A DNA stretch of 64,000 bases from Pomacea canaliculata (Eukaryota > Mollusca > Gastropoda > Architaenioglossa > Ampullariidae): NCBI RefSeq assembly GCF_003073045.1, contig NC_037602.1, positions 3,472,001-3,536,000 on the forward strand. The letters are read 5' to 3'. The position numbers and the translations under genes are program-made. This document shows positions 35,640 through 48,200 of the stretch, piece by piece. Below the pieces are notes generated by a model. The model saw only the letters and a list, made by a program, of their open reading frames with translations. It had not been told where the DNA came from and ran no database searches. Positions within the stretch are counted from its first letter, which is position 1; every line of letters begins with the position of its first letter.

Positions 35640-38600
35640 TGGACAGGTGGACTTGGCTCAACATGGTGGTGAAAAAATAAAAGCTAGGTTTGAAGGTGCA
35701 GGGGGGATCAGATGTTGAACACTCTCCTCGCCTGAGCTTTTCCTTGCCAAAGTTTCTGTCTGACTGTCTGACCACTCACGATCACTCACGAGACCCGCTT
35801 CCCGCCCCACCCACCCTGCTACGCTTCTTTCGAGCGATTCATGCTTTTTTTTTTTGTCAAGGCCACAAACAATCCCGTTTCTATTCAACTCCCTTGCTGT
35901 ATTGCTTTAGCATTAACACTATGGGATAAATGAAAAATTGTATAAGGTGCTCTGAACGGGACACAAATTATCAGATATGGGATAATGAAAAATTGTTACC
36001 CAAACGGTCACATAAAAATCTACACTTGCACTTTCAAAAAAATATGTAATTTTTTATCTAAATGTTAAATGTTCCTGAAGGAAAATCGAGCAAAAAAGCT
36101 TTCAGTATAAATCTAGACGATGTTTGGAGTCATTCATGTAATGCAACTCTCCTTCTCCTTCAGACCATCTGGAGAACTCTACCTCTTCTCTCTCATTGCC
36201 TTTTCCACCTTTTTTTTTTTTTCTTAAACGAAAGACTTATCCATGTCAGCTGTTACGGCTCAGGCACTTCGTGTCGGAAAATGCAAAACACGAAGTGCGA
36301 CATTTTGAAGAAGAAGAAGCAGAAAAAAAAACCGCTCTGAACCTGTGAGCAGTGTTAACCGGCAACCTACAGTCAGCAGGAGATGGGGACAACTCTCCAA
36401 TCTAGTCAGCTTCTCCCACCCCCACCCTGCTGACCACCACGACAGGTCAAAGAACCAAATCACATTTCTTAGATACAACTATAGTCTTAACAAAAGAAAA
36501 ACGGGAAACTTAGGACTAGGGACAACGACATTGAGATATCGTTGTCGTAGTACTGATGGTGGAAGTATAAAAAGGAATAGAAGAGTATTTTTTTTCACAA
36601 AAAAAATCCACTAACAGGGCCAGGAGTAAGAACAACACTGAACTCCTCTGGCAGAAAGGCTGTGACACGGCGCTCCCTTTTCCCCGTTTGTTCCTGTACA
36701 AGACCCGCAGAACAGGGGCCTGGCTGAGTAAACAAACCCCCGAGACGGCGGGGAACACGGGAGGAAATGGTGACATTTACGGGGCTTTCCCCCTCGGTTT
36801 GCTCCCACGTGCAGCGCAGAGAACTTTTGCAGACACATGCTTGAGCTCAAAGTACTCAGGTTACATCAGCACAACATTTAAAGGTCTAGTAGGGGCAGTA
36901 TTTCTTTCTGAGGACCTCATCAATCAGCGATCACATCCCTCGTTCTCTCTTGACCCTTATGTTATCGAGATACACACCTACACACGTTATCGTGCAGAGA
37001 AAGATGTCAACAAAGAACACACTCATTGTTGCGTGTTGTATGTTATGATTACTATAACCACTGTGTACAATCATGACCTCACGAGTTTGTGATACTTCTG
37101 TGCACGGCGATCTTTGAAGGCGTGTATCTAAAGACAAACATAGGGCTAGGGGCGGGTGTTTTCATCCAGATTTAAGGAAACCATATCGTGATGAGCTTTA
37201 TTTATGCATTAGAAAATATTCCACCTCCCTATGCCTTTAAAATGCGAAGCAGCTCCTGTAGTTATAAACAAAGACCATGGGTATAGAGATGCTTTAACAG
37301 CTAGAAGGGCAGATTGGGTCCGTGGGTGTGGAGATGAGCGAGGAAGTGACAAAAGATGATGTCCTCGCCTGTCGTTCTTCTACCCAACGAGAAAATATTC
37401 AAATATTTCAATCACGTGCATTCATAAATATCGTTCTTCTAAGTAGACAGAAAGACATGAGTTAATAAAAACAGGCACTAAGGCATGTCGGGAACAGAAC
37501 CAAGAAAATGACGACAGGCTGAACCAATCCGTAAATACAGTCAGGCAAACATTTTTTTTTAAATTAAAGCAGCAAAAATACCAACCTTGAAACAATACAT
37601 GGAGACGGATACACAGATAAATTAATAGCATTCTAAAGGTATTGACACCTTGAGTATGTACAAGTCGACTTTTCACAAAAGGAAAAAACCGAAGTTGTAA
37701 TTAGTCCCTGTCTGCTGGGTCAGCCTGGTCTGAAGACAAAGAATTGTGTTTGAATGGCATTCACCAGTCACTCCCATCCTGCAGCTGTGAGGTCTGGTGC
37801 CGCGTTGACGTGCGCCACTGCATTGTCCTCCGCCGGTGCGAGGTGCCGCAGGTTCCCCCTCGCTTGTTCTTAATGGTTAAAACACTTTAGTATGCGCAGC
37901 TTGTGCTTTAATCTATTGTAAGACTGGCGTTTACACCTGGAACTACGTTCGACATGTACAAGTTTGATAACAAGTTAATGTGGTTTGCATTAAAATGAAA
38001 TTTTTACATCTGGTTCATTGAGGTCTGGGACTGCATTGACGCGAGCAGTTTCATTGTCCACAGGCGGTGACGAGGTTCCACAAGTCCATCTTCCTTTTAC
38101 TTAAAATACTTTAATATTTATACAATTTGTACTTTACTATGGTGTTAGGTGGTTTGTACACGTGGAATTGCTTTCAGCATATACATGCTTGTAGCACGTT
38201 TATGCGGTTTCCATTAAAAGAAAAGTTTTACTTATTTTTTTAAGCTTTATTGATTGTGTGTGTGTGCTTTCTCAACATAGGTGTTTCTCTTTGGTTTTAA
38301 ATCAGGCCGGAGAGATTGAAGAAATAAAAGAAAACAACTGAAAAAGCAACAAAAAAGCAACAAAAAAAAATAAATTAAATAAATAAAATAAATAAAGGGG
38401 AAGGAAGCGATGAAATTGCATAGTAATGGTCATAAAATCGTAAATATTTACTTCATTTTCCGACATGAAATTAGCTTAGATCATTTTGTATTTAAAATAG
38501 CATTAATCTCAAATTTTAACTTTTCTTCAATCCGTTTCACTTATATTCTTTATCGATCCATTTAATTTTCTTTTCTCATATTTTCTTCGAATTCCCTTCC

Positions 38601-39169
38601 TTCCTTTTTCTTCCTTCCTTGTTGTCCTCATTGCTTTTTCTTATCGTTCTCTTCGTCTTATAATTGTTATGTCTTCTTGTTAGCACTAATATACACGCAA
38701 GGTAACATATTGGTGGGAGGGATTAAATTTAGGGTATCACCGGTTCTTCTTGTATAAGAACAACAAAAACAAAAAAGTCGTGCGATCCTACAGCTGAAGG
38801 GTGGTAGTCGTTTAGGTTACAAACAGAAACTAATGCGTGGGGATAAACCCGATGGCGCCCGAATTCACACTCTCACCGCACACACCCGACGATGCACACA
38901 CAAAGCATCGACTTTATATACCACCGCCGAAGCATCCGCAATCTGCTTGACAACGCAAGAAACAGAACTTGGACTGTTCCTCCTTTTAAACACCTCACAA
39001 CTTAGCCATCAGTTATGGAACGGTTCGTCAGTCTCAGCAAAGGTCAGGGTGAAGTTTTCACACAAGTGCCCGGATGAAGGCGCGCCGTTTCTCTTGGGAA
39101 GCTTAATTCTCGTGGAACCTGACGTCCCCTTAGCCGCGCCGTCAGACAGGATCAGACAGGCGGCCTGCC
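35640..39169. other. Intergenic region, cyclin to thrombospondin
   Basis: No coding exon was recognised. From about 37789 onward the sequence belongs to the first copy of the duplicated block around the assembly gap. Upstream of that it is ordinary AT-rich DNA with poly-T/poly-A tracts. Confidence 0.6.
37789..38236. repeat. Tandem pair of about 230-bp units
   Basis: The phrase gaggtctgg..tg(c)cgcgttgacg...cattgtcc...cgagg(t)tgcc is repeated from 37789 and 38020, a spacing of 231. Each unit continues with aaaacactttagtat/aaatactttaatat, a 'ttgtgcttta/ttgtacttta' block and tgg..tttgcattaaaa/ggtttccattaaaa. Confidence 0.75.
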
Positions 39170-39242
39170 ATGTCTCGGGCTCTTCTTCTGGTCTGTGCAT
39201 CTTGTGCGTGTCCGCTAACCTGTGGACAAGATGTTCGTGGAA
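39170..39242 (+). other. Candidate signal-peptide exon of thrombospondin
   Basis: ATG at 39170 opens [20 protein letters not shown], a short basic start and a hydrophobic core as in a signal peptide, then a donor gaa|gtgaga at 39243. The phase (1) fits the acceptor at 44407 of the next exon. A corrupted second copy starts near 43615 (ccatgtctcggctcttcttc). The sequence differs between copies, so the exact peptide is unsure. Confidence 0.4.
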
Positions 39243-42200
39243 GTGAGAAGAAACGACTTGAATATTATTGTCAGTTTGCAAGATTTTGTTTTCAGTGACT
39301 GAATTAGTTATAGCTATTTCTTTCTTTGTTTCTTGGTCATGAAACTGGTCCTGTCATTTCTTCCATAATGTGAACTTGCCGAAGCAGAGACGTGTATTTT
39401 AATGTTTGAGAAAGATTTTTTTCACAAGTGCCTCGGCTTTTTTACATGCAGAAACTGAACTGCCATTGAATGTTTTATTTCTTTTCGGATTTTTAGTTTA
39501 TGATTGTTCGTCTCCTTTACTAAAAGTCACACAAGTGTTTTCAGGACTAAGCTTAAAGCGATCTGTATACATTAGTTCACTGCATAACATAATCTCTGTT
39601 CTTGAGTACAGAGTAACTCCAAATCATAATAGTAACCTCGCCCCACTGATATATTCACTTTGAGACATAAAATCACTCCCATTACACAGACAGACTTCAT
39701 CAAATGCAACCAAATTATAACACTATATCAATAAATCGGTTTCACGTTTAGCCTCCAAAAATTCATACTTATGTGACAATCCACCACCAGCTGCCTCGAT
39801 TTCCAGACTAGGTAATGAGCTACTCTACTCACTCCATGTTGTTAAGAATCAACAACTACAATGAACATGTAACAATATTGACGAGCCACGCACCCCTCCC
39901 CACCCAAAAACTATCAAACAATGATTTAGATGTCCAACCACTACCACATAAGAATAAGAAGCTACGAAAGTATTCCAAACCCCTTACTGTTCTCACCACT
40001 TCGAGCAACTAATACCGTGCAACAGCGCACCAAGTGTTTTAGATGCAACTAAACTTGCAAAAACAGAATAACACTTCATGCCAGAAATTGTACCACACAC
40101 AGAATGCGAGATGTCACCGCCCAATTTTCTCAAAAGCCAAAGAGAGTCTTATCACCAGACAGGGCGAAGATCGACCACTACCCAAGGGACCATTCTTCAG
40201 CCAATTTCAATCATAGTCAGCCCACGAACACGACAACGCATGGCGGATGTAATTCGAGTGGATTTCAGTCCACCGCAAGTACTTACAATACTATGAAGAT
40301 GGAAAAAGTTATGCCCCAAACCCACAACTATACAGCAGACAAAAGCATCCTGAAAAAATAACAAAACAACTTAGCTACATGAAATACTGATTCAACATAC
40401 ATTAGAATCTCACTACCTGGCAAACTCTGACAGAACTCATAGCCCATTCTAATTTATCAATGAGACACATTGCCGTAAAATAATTAATACATGTTCCGAA
40501 CGAAATTGCTAACACAGAATGAGTACACCAAACAATAGCTATAAGATTCAAATTCGAGACACCTCTTAACCCAGTACAAAATTGACCGAAGAGACAAATA
40601 CCCCTCAAATTACTATAAGAGAACAATTACTTAAAACCAATAAATATAAGCAGCTTAGAAAATAAAATGAAGTTCAAAGTAAATCAAAAGTTAATCAATC
40701 TGAAAAAATTTAATACATACCGCTCACTCATTTTAAACGATGATGAAGACAATTCTTCCAATCGCCTCTAGTAAGTATTTCATCTTTGAACCAAACATAA
40801 TAGCAATAAGTATAACAAGTGATTATTCTTCTTTAATTCCTGATAAGTGGCCCAAACTCAAATACATACACTAAAAGCTTCTCCCAAAAAACGGTCAACC
40901 ATTACAAACCAATAGCAGTATAATAAATCAACTTATAACATTAATGCTACTCTATCACAAAATACATCACCTTAAGACTATCATATTACCCACCGACCAA
41001 ACAGATTACACAGCTCCCATTCCTCCCATGCCCACGTCCCCAGGCCCAGACAGAAACAGCAATATCCCCCACTCCTACACTCAGACTCCCGTCAACACAG
41101 TTACAGCACACTTTGTGACCACCACTATGTACAATGATAGTGTGACAAAGACAGAAGTACCCATCCGAGAAAGACCTCTCGAAACTGTAACACACGGTAT
41201 GGTTCTGTGATATCAAAAATATCCATCATACACGTCTACACCGTCCTGCCCTCTTCACTCTCCTAACAGACTAACACGAACACAACGAGTGAAGATTTAA
41301 AAGTTGACCAGTAATGTATCTGCATAGTAATAAACTTTCACACCATTCCTCCACCTTGCACAGAACATAAAAAATAATAACTGAACCGACAGACAGCAAA
41401 TTAAAAATAAATATATTTATAATTACCAAATTACACCTTTACTTGAAACACCTATTAGAACTATGCCTACCTGACAGTCTCTTCTGAAATCATAATTAAA
41501 TATACTAAACCATATATCCTCATGAACTACACTTATTGAAACAAGCTATGTAAAAATACGATATAATATCCCCTACAGCAGAGAAAGAAAACATATCCCT
41601 TAACAATATCAACAACTCAAACACACAACTTAGCATCTACGTAGGCTGCAAATCAGCACCAGATATCCATAAAAACGAGAAACCAAACCAACAACACCTC
41701 CCCCAAAACCTTAAAACTATCCGCACAATAAGCACATCAAAGAGCGAATCTCCAGCACAGAACTAAACCAANNNNNNNNNNNNNNNNNNNNNNNNNNNNN
41801 NNNNNNNNNNNNNNNNNNNNNNNNNNNNNNNNNNNNNNNNNNNNNNNNNNNNNNNNNNNNNNNNNNNNNNNAAGTAGATGATAACCGGAACAGTGACCAA
41901 TCGCTTCGTGATTTCTTAATTGATTAAAACACTTTAGTACAAGATGCGCGCTTGTGCCACTTATTTAAATTATGTGTAAACGACCGCGGTTAGGCGGGTG
42001 TTTACAACATGATCACATGCACGTACGACATTATGTAAATAGTATGTGAGATCAACAAGATGTACTTATGTGTTTGCATTCAAAATGAAAGAATGGTTAT
42101 TTTACATCCTGGAGTGCATTGATGGTCATGTTGTGATAACTCAGTATTGGTACAGCCGAGCAGATTTAATCAGTAAGTGTCCATCGAGCGGACGGTGTGG

Positions 42201-45200
42201 GAGGGTTTCACAAATTCCTTCATTTCACCCGTTTTATTAAATAATACTATGATTTATTAACTAATCTTAATACAAACTGGAATATACTGAATTATTGGGT
42301 ATCTAAAGTGTGTGCTAAATACTGTTCATGCATTATTAACTCTGAGAATTGGTATCTGTACCCAGTGGAATTGCTTTCAGCATATACATTGTTGTAGCGA
42401 CGTGTCTACAATGAACGGAGATTTACAAATTACATTATTGGGAACAAAGTGACTATTGGACTTCATTTTCTTCTTCGTTTTAGTATATCAGGGCTTCTTG
42501 AATTGATTGTTGTGTGCTGTTCGCGTAATAGAATCTCACATTGGCTGTTTCTCTTTGGTTTAAATCCAGGAGAGAGTTGAAGAAATAAAAGAAAATGAAT
42601 ATACCAGGCATAAATATAATGCCAATCAGAATAATATACATATTAAAGGTCTAGACAATATGAGCTAAAATTTATAACTAATCAATTATTAAGGTGAGAC
42701 AGGAAGGATTGATTAATTATATGCTCATAATCACTAAATGGTCTACGAAATGTATAAACATATATTCTCTGTTTTAACTCGGCAATTAGTTTTGAGAGTC
42801 ATTTTCATGCTCTTAAAGTTTCGTCTATAGATAAGAGATGACCAGATTATAAATTGAGCAAGCTTTCTCAACTTATATCGTATAAATCAATCCTGTTTTC
42901 ACTTATAACTTATTCTTTGATTTGAGATCCGTATTAAATTAATAATTATCTTTTCTACAATCAATCAATTTCGAGCTACTGTGCAAATCTCCGCTCTACC
43001 TCTCTGATATATTTCTTCTCCTGTTTGTTCTGCTCTATTGGCTTTAATTCCATTCTACGTTTCCTTCGTAAATATGATAATTGTTTTATGTTTTTTATAA
43101 CTGTAATAGCACTTAATATGGCGCTTTCAGGTAAATAATCGCGTGGGAGGAATTATCGAATTAGGGATTCGCAACAGGGTATCGTAAAGCATTGAAGTGA
43201 ACTTCTTGCTTAAAGAAACAAACAAAAAGTCTGCGTCCCTACAGACTGAAGGGGTGGCTGTAGTTAGGTTACACAGAACTAATGCGTGGGGATAAACCCG
43301 AATTCACACTCTCACACGCACACACACCGACGCACACACGCCGAATATAAGCAAGCCATCAGCATCTGCTTGACAACAGCAAGAAACAGAAACTTGGACT
43401 GTTCCCCCTCCTTTAGACACCTGCCATCTTCTGGAACGGTTCGTCAGTCTCAGCAAAGGTCAGGGTGAAGTTTTCACACAAGTGCCCTTGGATGAAACAA
43501 GTTGCCACGCGCGCCGTTTCTCATCTTGGAAGTCGTATAATTCTCGTGGTGAATTCGTGGAAAAGTCGCCCCTTAGCCGCGCCGTCAGACAGAGATCAGA
43601 CTGGCGGCCTGCCATGTCTCGGCTCTTCTTCAATCTGGTCTGATATGCATCTTTGTAGCGTGTATCCTAACACTGTGGACAAAAGATGTTTAAGATGGGG
43701 TTGTGATAGAAGATTAACGACTTTGAATATTATTGTCAGAATTTTGCAAGAAATTTTGTTTTCAGTAACAGCTCACTGAAAATTAGTGTCTCTATAGCTA
43801 TTTCTTCTTTGTTTCTTGGTCATGAAACTGGTCCTGTCATTTCTTTCCATAGTTGTGGGAACTTGCCGAAGGCAGAGCGTGTGATTTTAATGTTTTCACA
43901 AGTGCCTCGAAGCTTTTTTTACTGCAGAAACTGAACTTTGCCATAGTTTTATTTCTTTTCGGATGTCTTCTAGTTATGATTGTTTGTCTCCTTTTACTAA
44001 AGTCACACAAGTGTTTTGCAGGACTAAAGCTTTAAAGCGATCATGTACATTAGTTCTTCGAGTTTTGAAGTTACATGTAACTCCAATCATAATGGTAATT
44101 GCCTGAATATTTCTCTTTGGATATAAACTCCTTGCCATTAGCAGATAGACTGTTTCTATGAATTTTACTATATTTTTATAATGGTGTTCACGTTTAGCCT
44201 GTAATCTACTTATGTGACTATCCACCCGATAAGCTGTCCTGTGTTCCGGTCTTGGTAATGAGCTATTTGGACTCCAGTTGTTATGCAACCATATGCAGGC
44301 ATATGTTAAAGTTTGCGGGTATGACAACAAGGGTTTGGTCAGTCAGTAAGAAGGTACAGGCTCGAAGTGAATTCCAGCCTTTACTGTGATTCCACTTGAG
44401 ACTATAGTGCAACAGTGCACAAAGTGTTTAGTGGATAAGATTTTGCAAAAACATGGAATAAATTATGGATTGTCCACAGAGGAGATGCGAGATGTCACCG
44501 CCGCATTTTCTCGAAGGGAGGTTTTCCTGACAGGGGAGATGATCACTCCCAGGGACCTTCGTCGCCGATTCATCATGGTTCGAGCCCAGAACCGGGACAG
44601 CGGGGCGATGTTTGAATTGTCGGTGGATTTTCGCCAACCGCAAGGTACTTACAGGTTACATGAACTGCGGAAAAGTTTTGGCTTATACAGAGAAGAATGG
44701 CAAGCTGGAAAATAAATAAACAATTTAGCTCTTGTAGAATTAAAATCATTGTGTAGATGGCTGCTGAAATATGCGATTTAATAATTTTAATGAGCTTGGC
44801 CGTAAATATTATTTGTAGAAACGCTTGTTCACAAGAGGAGAGTATCCAAGATAGGCTGGAGAAATTCAACACTTGAGAACTTTAACAATAAAAATTGAGA
44901 CAGCAGAGGCAAAATAAGTCTCAAATTATTTAGAGAAGTACTTGACATAGATATAGCGCTTGGAAAATATAAAAATGAAGTTCAAGTTAATAAATTTAAT
45001 CATTCTGAAAAAATATTTTAGATAGTGAATAAACGCTATATTTTAATGAGTGATGAAGACATTTTTATCGCTCCTGTAATTTATTTTCATCTTTTAAAGC
45101 CTTATGCTAGGTGATACAGTGATTTTTTTTAATTTTTGTAAAGTGAAACTCAAAACACTACTAAAGCTTATTGGCGGTCTTGATCAACGTGCAGTATAAT

Positions 45201-48200
45201 ATTCTTTTATTTTTCTCTTCCTTATCAAGTCATCCTAAGATTATTTCCCCGGACAAACGAGATTACCAGCTCGCATTTCCCACCATGGCGCTTCACCAGG
45301 ACGAGCGGAAGCAGTTCCTCCTGCACTTCTACGACCTCGACTCCCTGTCCAACAGCGTTCGCCTCTTTGTGGACTGTGTCAATGTGGGTGTGGACAAGAC
45401 AGAGATTCCCATCCGAGAGATCCTCTCCGGAAATGTAACAGCGGTTAGTGTCTGTGATATCAAAATATCACATCAGTACAGTTCAACTCGTCTGGGTCTA
45501 CTTTCTAGTGGACGTGGATGGAACAGGTCGCGGTGAAGATTTTAAGTGACGGGGGTTGAGATGTATCTCATTGTAATATTTCATCTTTTTTCATCTTGCA
45601 CAGAACATAAAAAAATTTAATTGACCGAAGAAAGAATATAAAAATGACTAATATTTTATATTACAAAGTTATATCCATTTTATTGAACATTATAGGAATT
45701 GTAGCCTGAGTGGTCCTCTTCCTGGGATTTATTTATTTATTCTAACCATTTCCTCATGCTACTATATTTGAAAACAAGTTTATTGTAATCCGGATGTTAT
45801 TCTTCAGCGGCAGACACCTTCCTTCAAGTTCTACACTCAAACCACCTTGGCAGACATGCTGATGGCTCAGGGCTGCAGTCGAGAATCCTACGAGGAACAA
45901 ACCACAACACCTGCCCCGAAACTTGAACTTCCGGCTTGGACATCAGAGCGCTTCCGCCCGGATAGAACCGAACCTGAGAGGATTCCTACGATCGGGGAAC
46001 CCAGGCGCGTGGATCCGGAGGATGTGCCTAACGTCATCGACTCAGGTAGATAGCGCCATGACCTGCTCTGGCCAGGTGGTCAATGGCGCATGCGTAACAG
46101 GCAGCTAAAATGCTTTTAAAATATACTTTACATTACTAGCGTTAGCATACACTTAGTACGACATGGTCCTTGGTTATTTCTATATGAACACCTAATCTGA
46201 ATGATAAATGATGCTGACAGAAAGATTTGACCTCGTTTCTTTATATTCTGACCTTACGACCTGCAACACAAGACTACCAAACACTTAGGGTCAGAAAACG
46301 TGAATATATTGTATTTAAAGCTTTCATTAAAATTAATTCTTTGAGAACCAGTTATAAAGATTATAGTAGATTGGGACGAAGTCAGCCACACAACAAATAA
46401 TTACTCATTTACAATGACGGAAGGATTTCTAAGAAAACACTTTCCAACAAAGTGTCATTTATGGATCTTATTCAAGGCAGGGATCCCTACATGAGAATGG
46501 CAGCGGCTCTCAGAGACCTTACAGCGACGATAAGACAGTTACGAGAAGACCTTCAAAGACAGGTGATTTGATTGTTTCTTTTTTATTCATTTTTCATCCC
46601 TACTCTCCAGTTTACCTATTTATTTTATTCTTTCTTGCAGGTGAATTTATATTTATATATATGTCTATATTGTTCCTTCGTTTCCTCTTCCTACTTTGTA
46701 TTTCCTTATTTTCCTTATATTGTTTCTGTTCTGTTATTTTCTTTCCTCTATTCATTCTTAGTTTTAGCGTATTATCATATTTATTTTATTTCATTAGGGC
46801 GGTCTGGTGGCGCAACAGTGAGCGCCTGTCACAAATGCAGTGAGGGTTGGGTGACCTAGGTTCAGCTCTCGTCTTCCGAACTCTGTTCTTTCTCTGCATT
46901 TGGCATTTGTTTACAGGGCTGGCTGCCTTGCCGTGATAAGGCCTTGGTTGTTATAAAACACATTCCCTGCCCCATCTTTTTTTCATTTATTCTTTCTTCC
47001 GTGTGACCGTGACTTGCACTGCAAACAAATGCTAACAATGTCACGTGCTCATTTTTTCCCCAAACTGCTTTCCAACATAATTCTAAGGGCGGTTCTGCTT
47101 ACTTTTCTCACTTAAAATCTTGACTTTCTTCATCACCACCCATTTCCTATAAATGTTGCAAATGTGTTTTCGGCGTTAACAAGATGAAGCTCTTGGAGAC
47201 ATCTTAAGATTCTTTACAAACAGGAAAGGGTGAGGCGAGAAATATTTACATTATTTACTTGTAAGCTGCGTCGCCCATCCTCACACTTCACTCTTTCTCT
47301 CTTCAGTCGGATGAAAGCCGCCAGCTGAGACAGACTCTGGCCACGTGTGCCATGTGCAGAGGTGACGGTGGGTACGACCACTTCCTGTGTTGACGAGTGG
47401 AGTTCATTTACGATAGGCGTGCTCTCCCTTGGAAAACGCACGCACACACTCGCACACACACATTCTCTTTCATAGCTGCACACACTCACATCGCCGTATG
47501 TGCATGCTACGTATACACTAGCGTACACATACGCGCACGCATGTGTAGACAGATTATGCACTCATGCGCGCTCACCCACTCATTACTACACCATTCTCTC
47601 TTTCTCTGTAACATACGTACATACGCACATACCTACCCTTTTTTTTTCTCTCTCTCTCCATTTATCTCAAACGCGTACTCGCTCTCACACACGCACGCAC
47701 ACATACATACTCAGAAAAATTTTTTCGGAGCTTGAGATGTGGAGGGTAGAATATAGAGTTCACACTATCCCATGTATACTTTCGTTTCCTACCGGAAACA
47801 ATTACTGTGTTCATTAAAATATCAGTAGTGGGTCATCGGTATTATAATCATCTGAGAGTTTACAGAAAGTGTAACATTATTTTCACAGGATCAAACCCCA
47901 ACCCGGCACCACCTCCTTTCCCCCCTCGAGGTCGCTGTTCGTCGAACCCCTGCTTCCCTGGGGTCCGTTGTGTGGATACTGAGGAAGGCTTCCGGTGTGG
48001 GGCTTGTCCCCGTGGTTACTATGGAGACGGGGTTAACTGTGAACGTTACACAACATGCCGAGATCAGCCATGTTATCCAGGTAGCAACAAAAGAAATGTT
48101 TTCATTGTAAATGTATTTGTTTTCGGTTGATGAAGGCTGGCTCTGTAGATTTTTATGGCTGTTGTTAATGTCCAGAGGTGCATCCATATCTTCGAGTTCG

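Larger units (their letters stand above)
37789..41771. other. False duplication, copy 1 (contig end left of the gap)
   Basis: This block matches 41872-46000 in the same order and orientation. Shared phrases include atgcgtggggataaacccg (38833/43283), ggttcgtcagtctcagcaaa (39024/43439), gagatgtcaccgcc (40108/44486) and cttgcacagaacataaaaaa (41356/45594). The copy is good to about 39.8 kb and then degrades steadily toward the gap. It contains ghosts of thrombospondin exons 2 (about 40080-40275) and 3 (about 40985-41195). I read it as an erroneous contig end, not a real paralogue. Confidence 0.85.

Noticed and set aside
39009..39281. Minus-strand frame of 90 codons ([16 protein letters not shown]) as a separate gene.
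   Set aside because: It overlaps the + strand signal-peptide exon candidate, has no domain, and is not maintained in the second copy at 43.4-43.7 kb.
37789..41771. Copy 1 as a real tandem paralogue of the thrombospondin 5' end.
   Set aside because: Identity is high away from the gap and collapses toward it on both sides, and introns match as well as exons. That fits an assembly overlap, not paralogy.
46801..46875. A functional tRNA gene.
   Set aside because: A-box and B-box-like text is present, but the acceptor stem does not pair and the body matches the SINE at 30320-30495.
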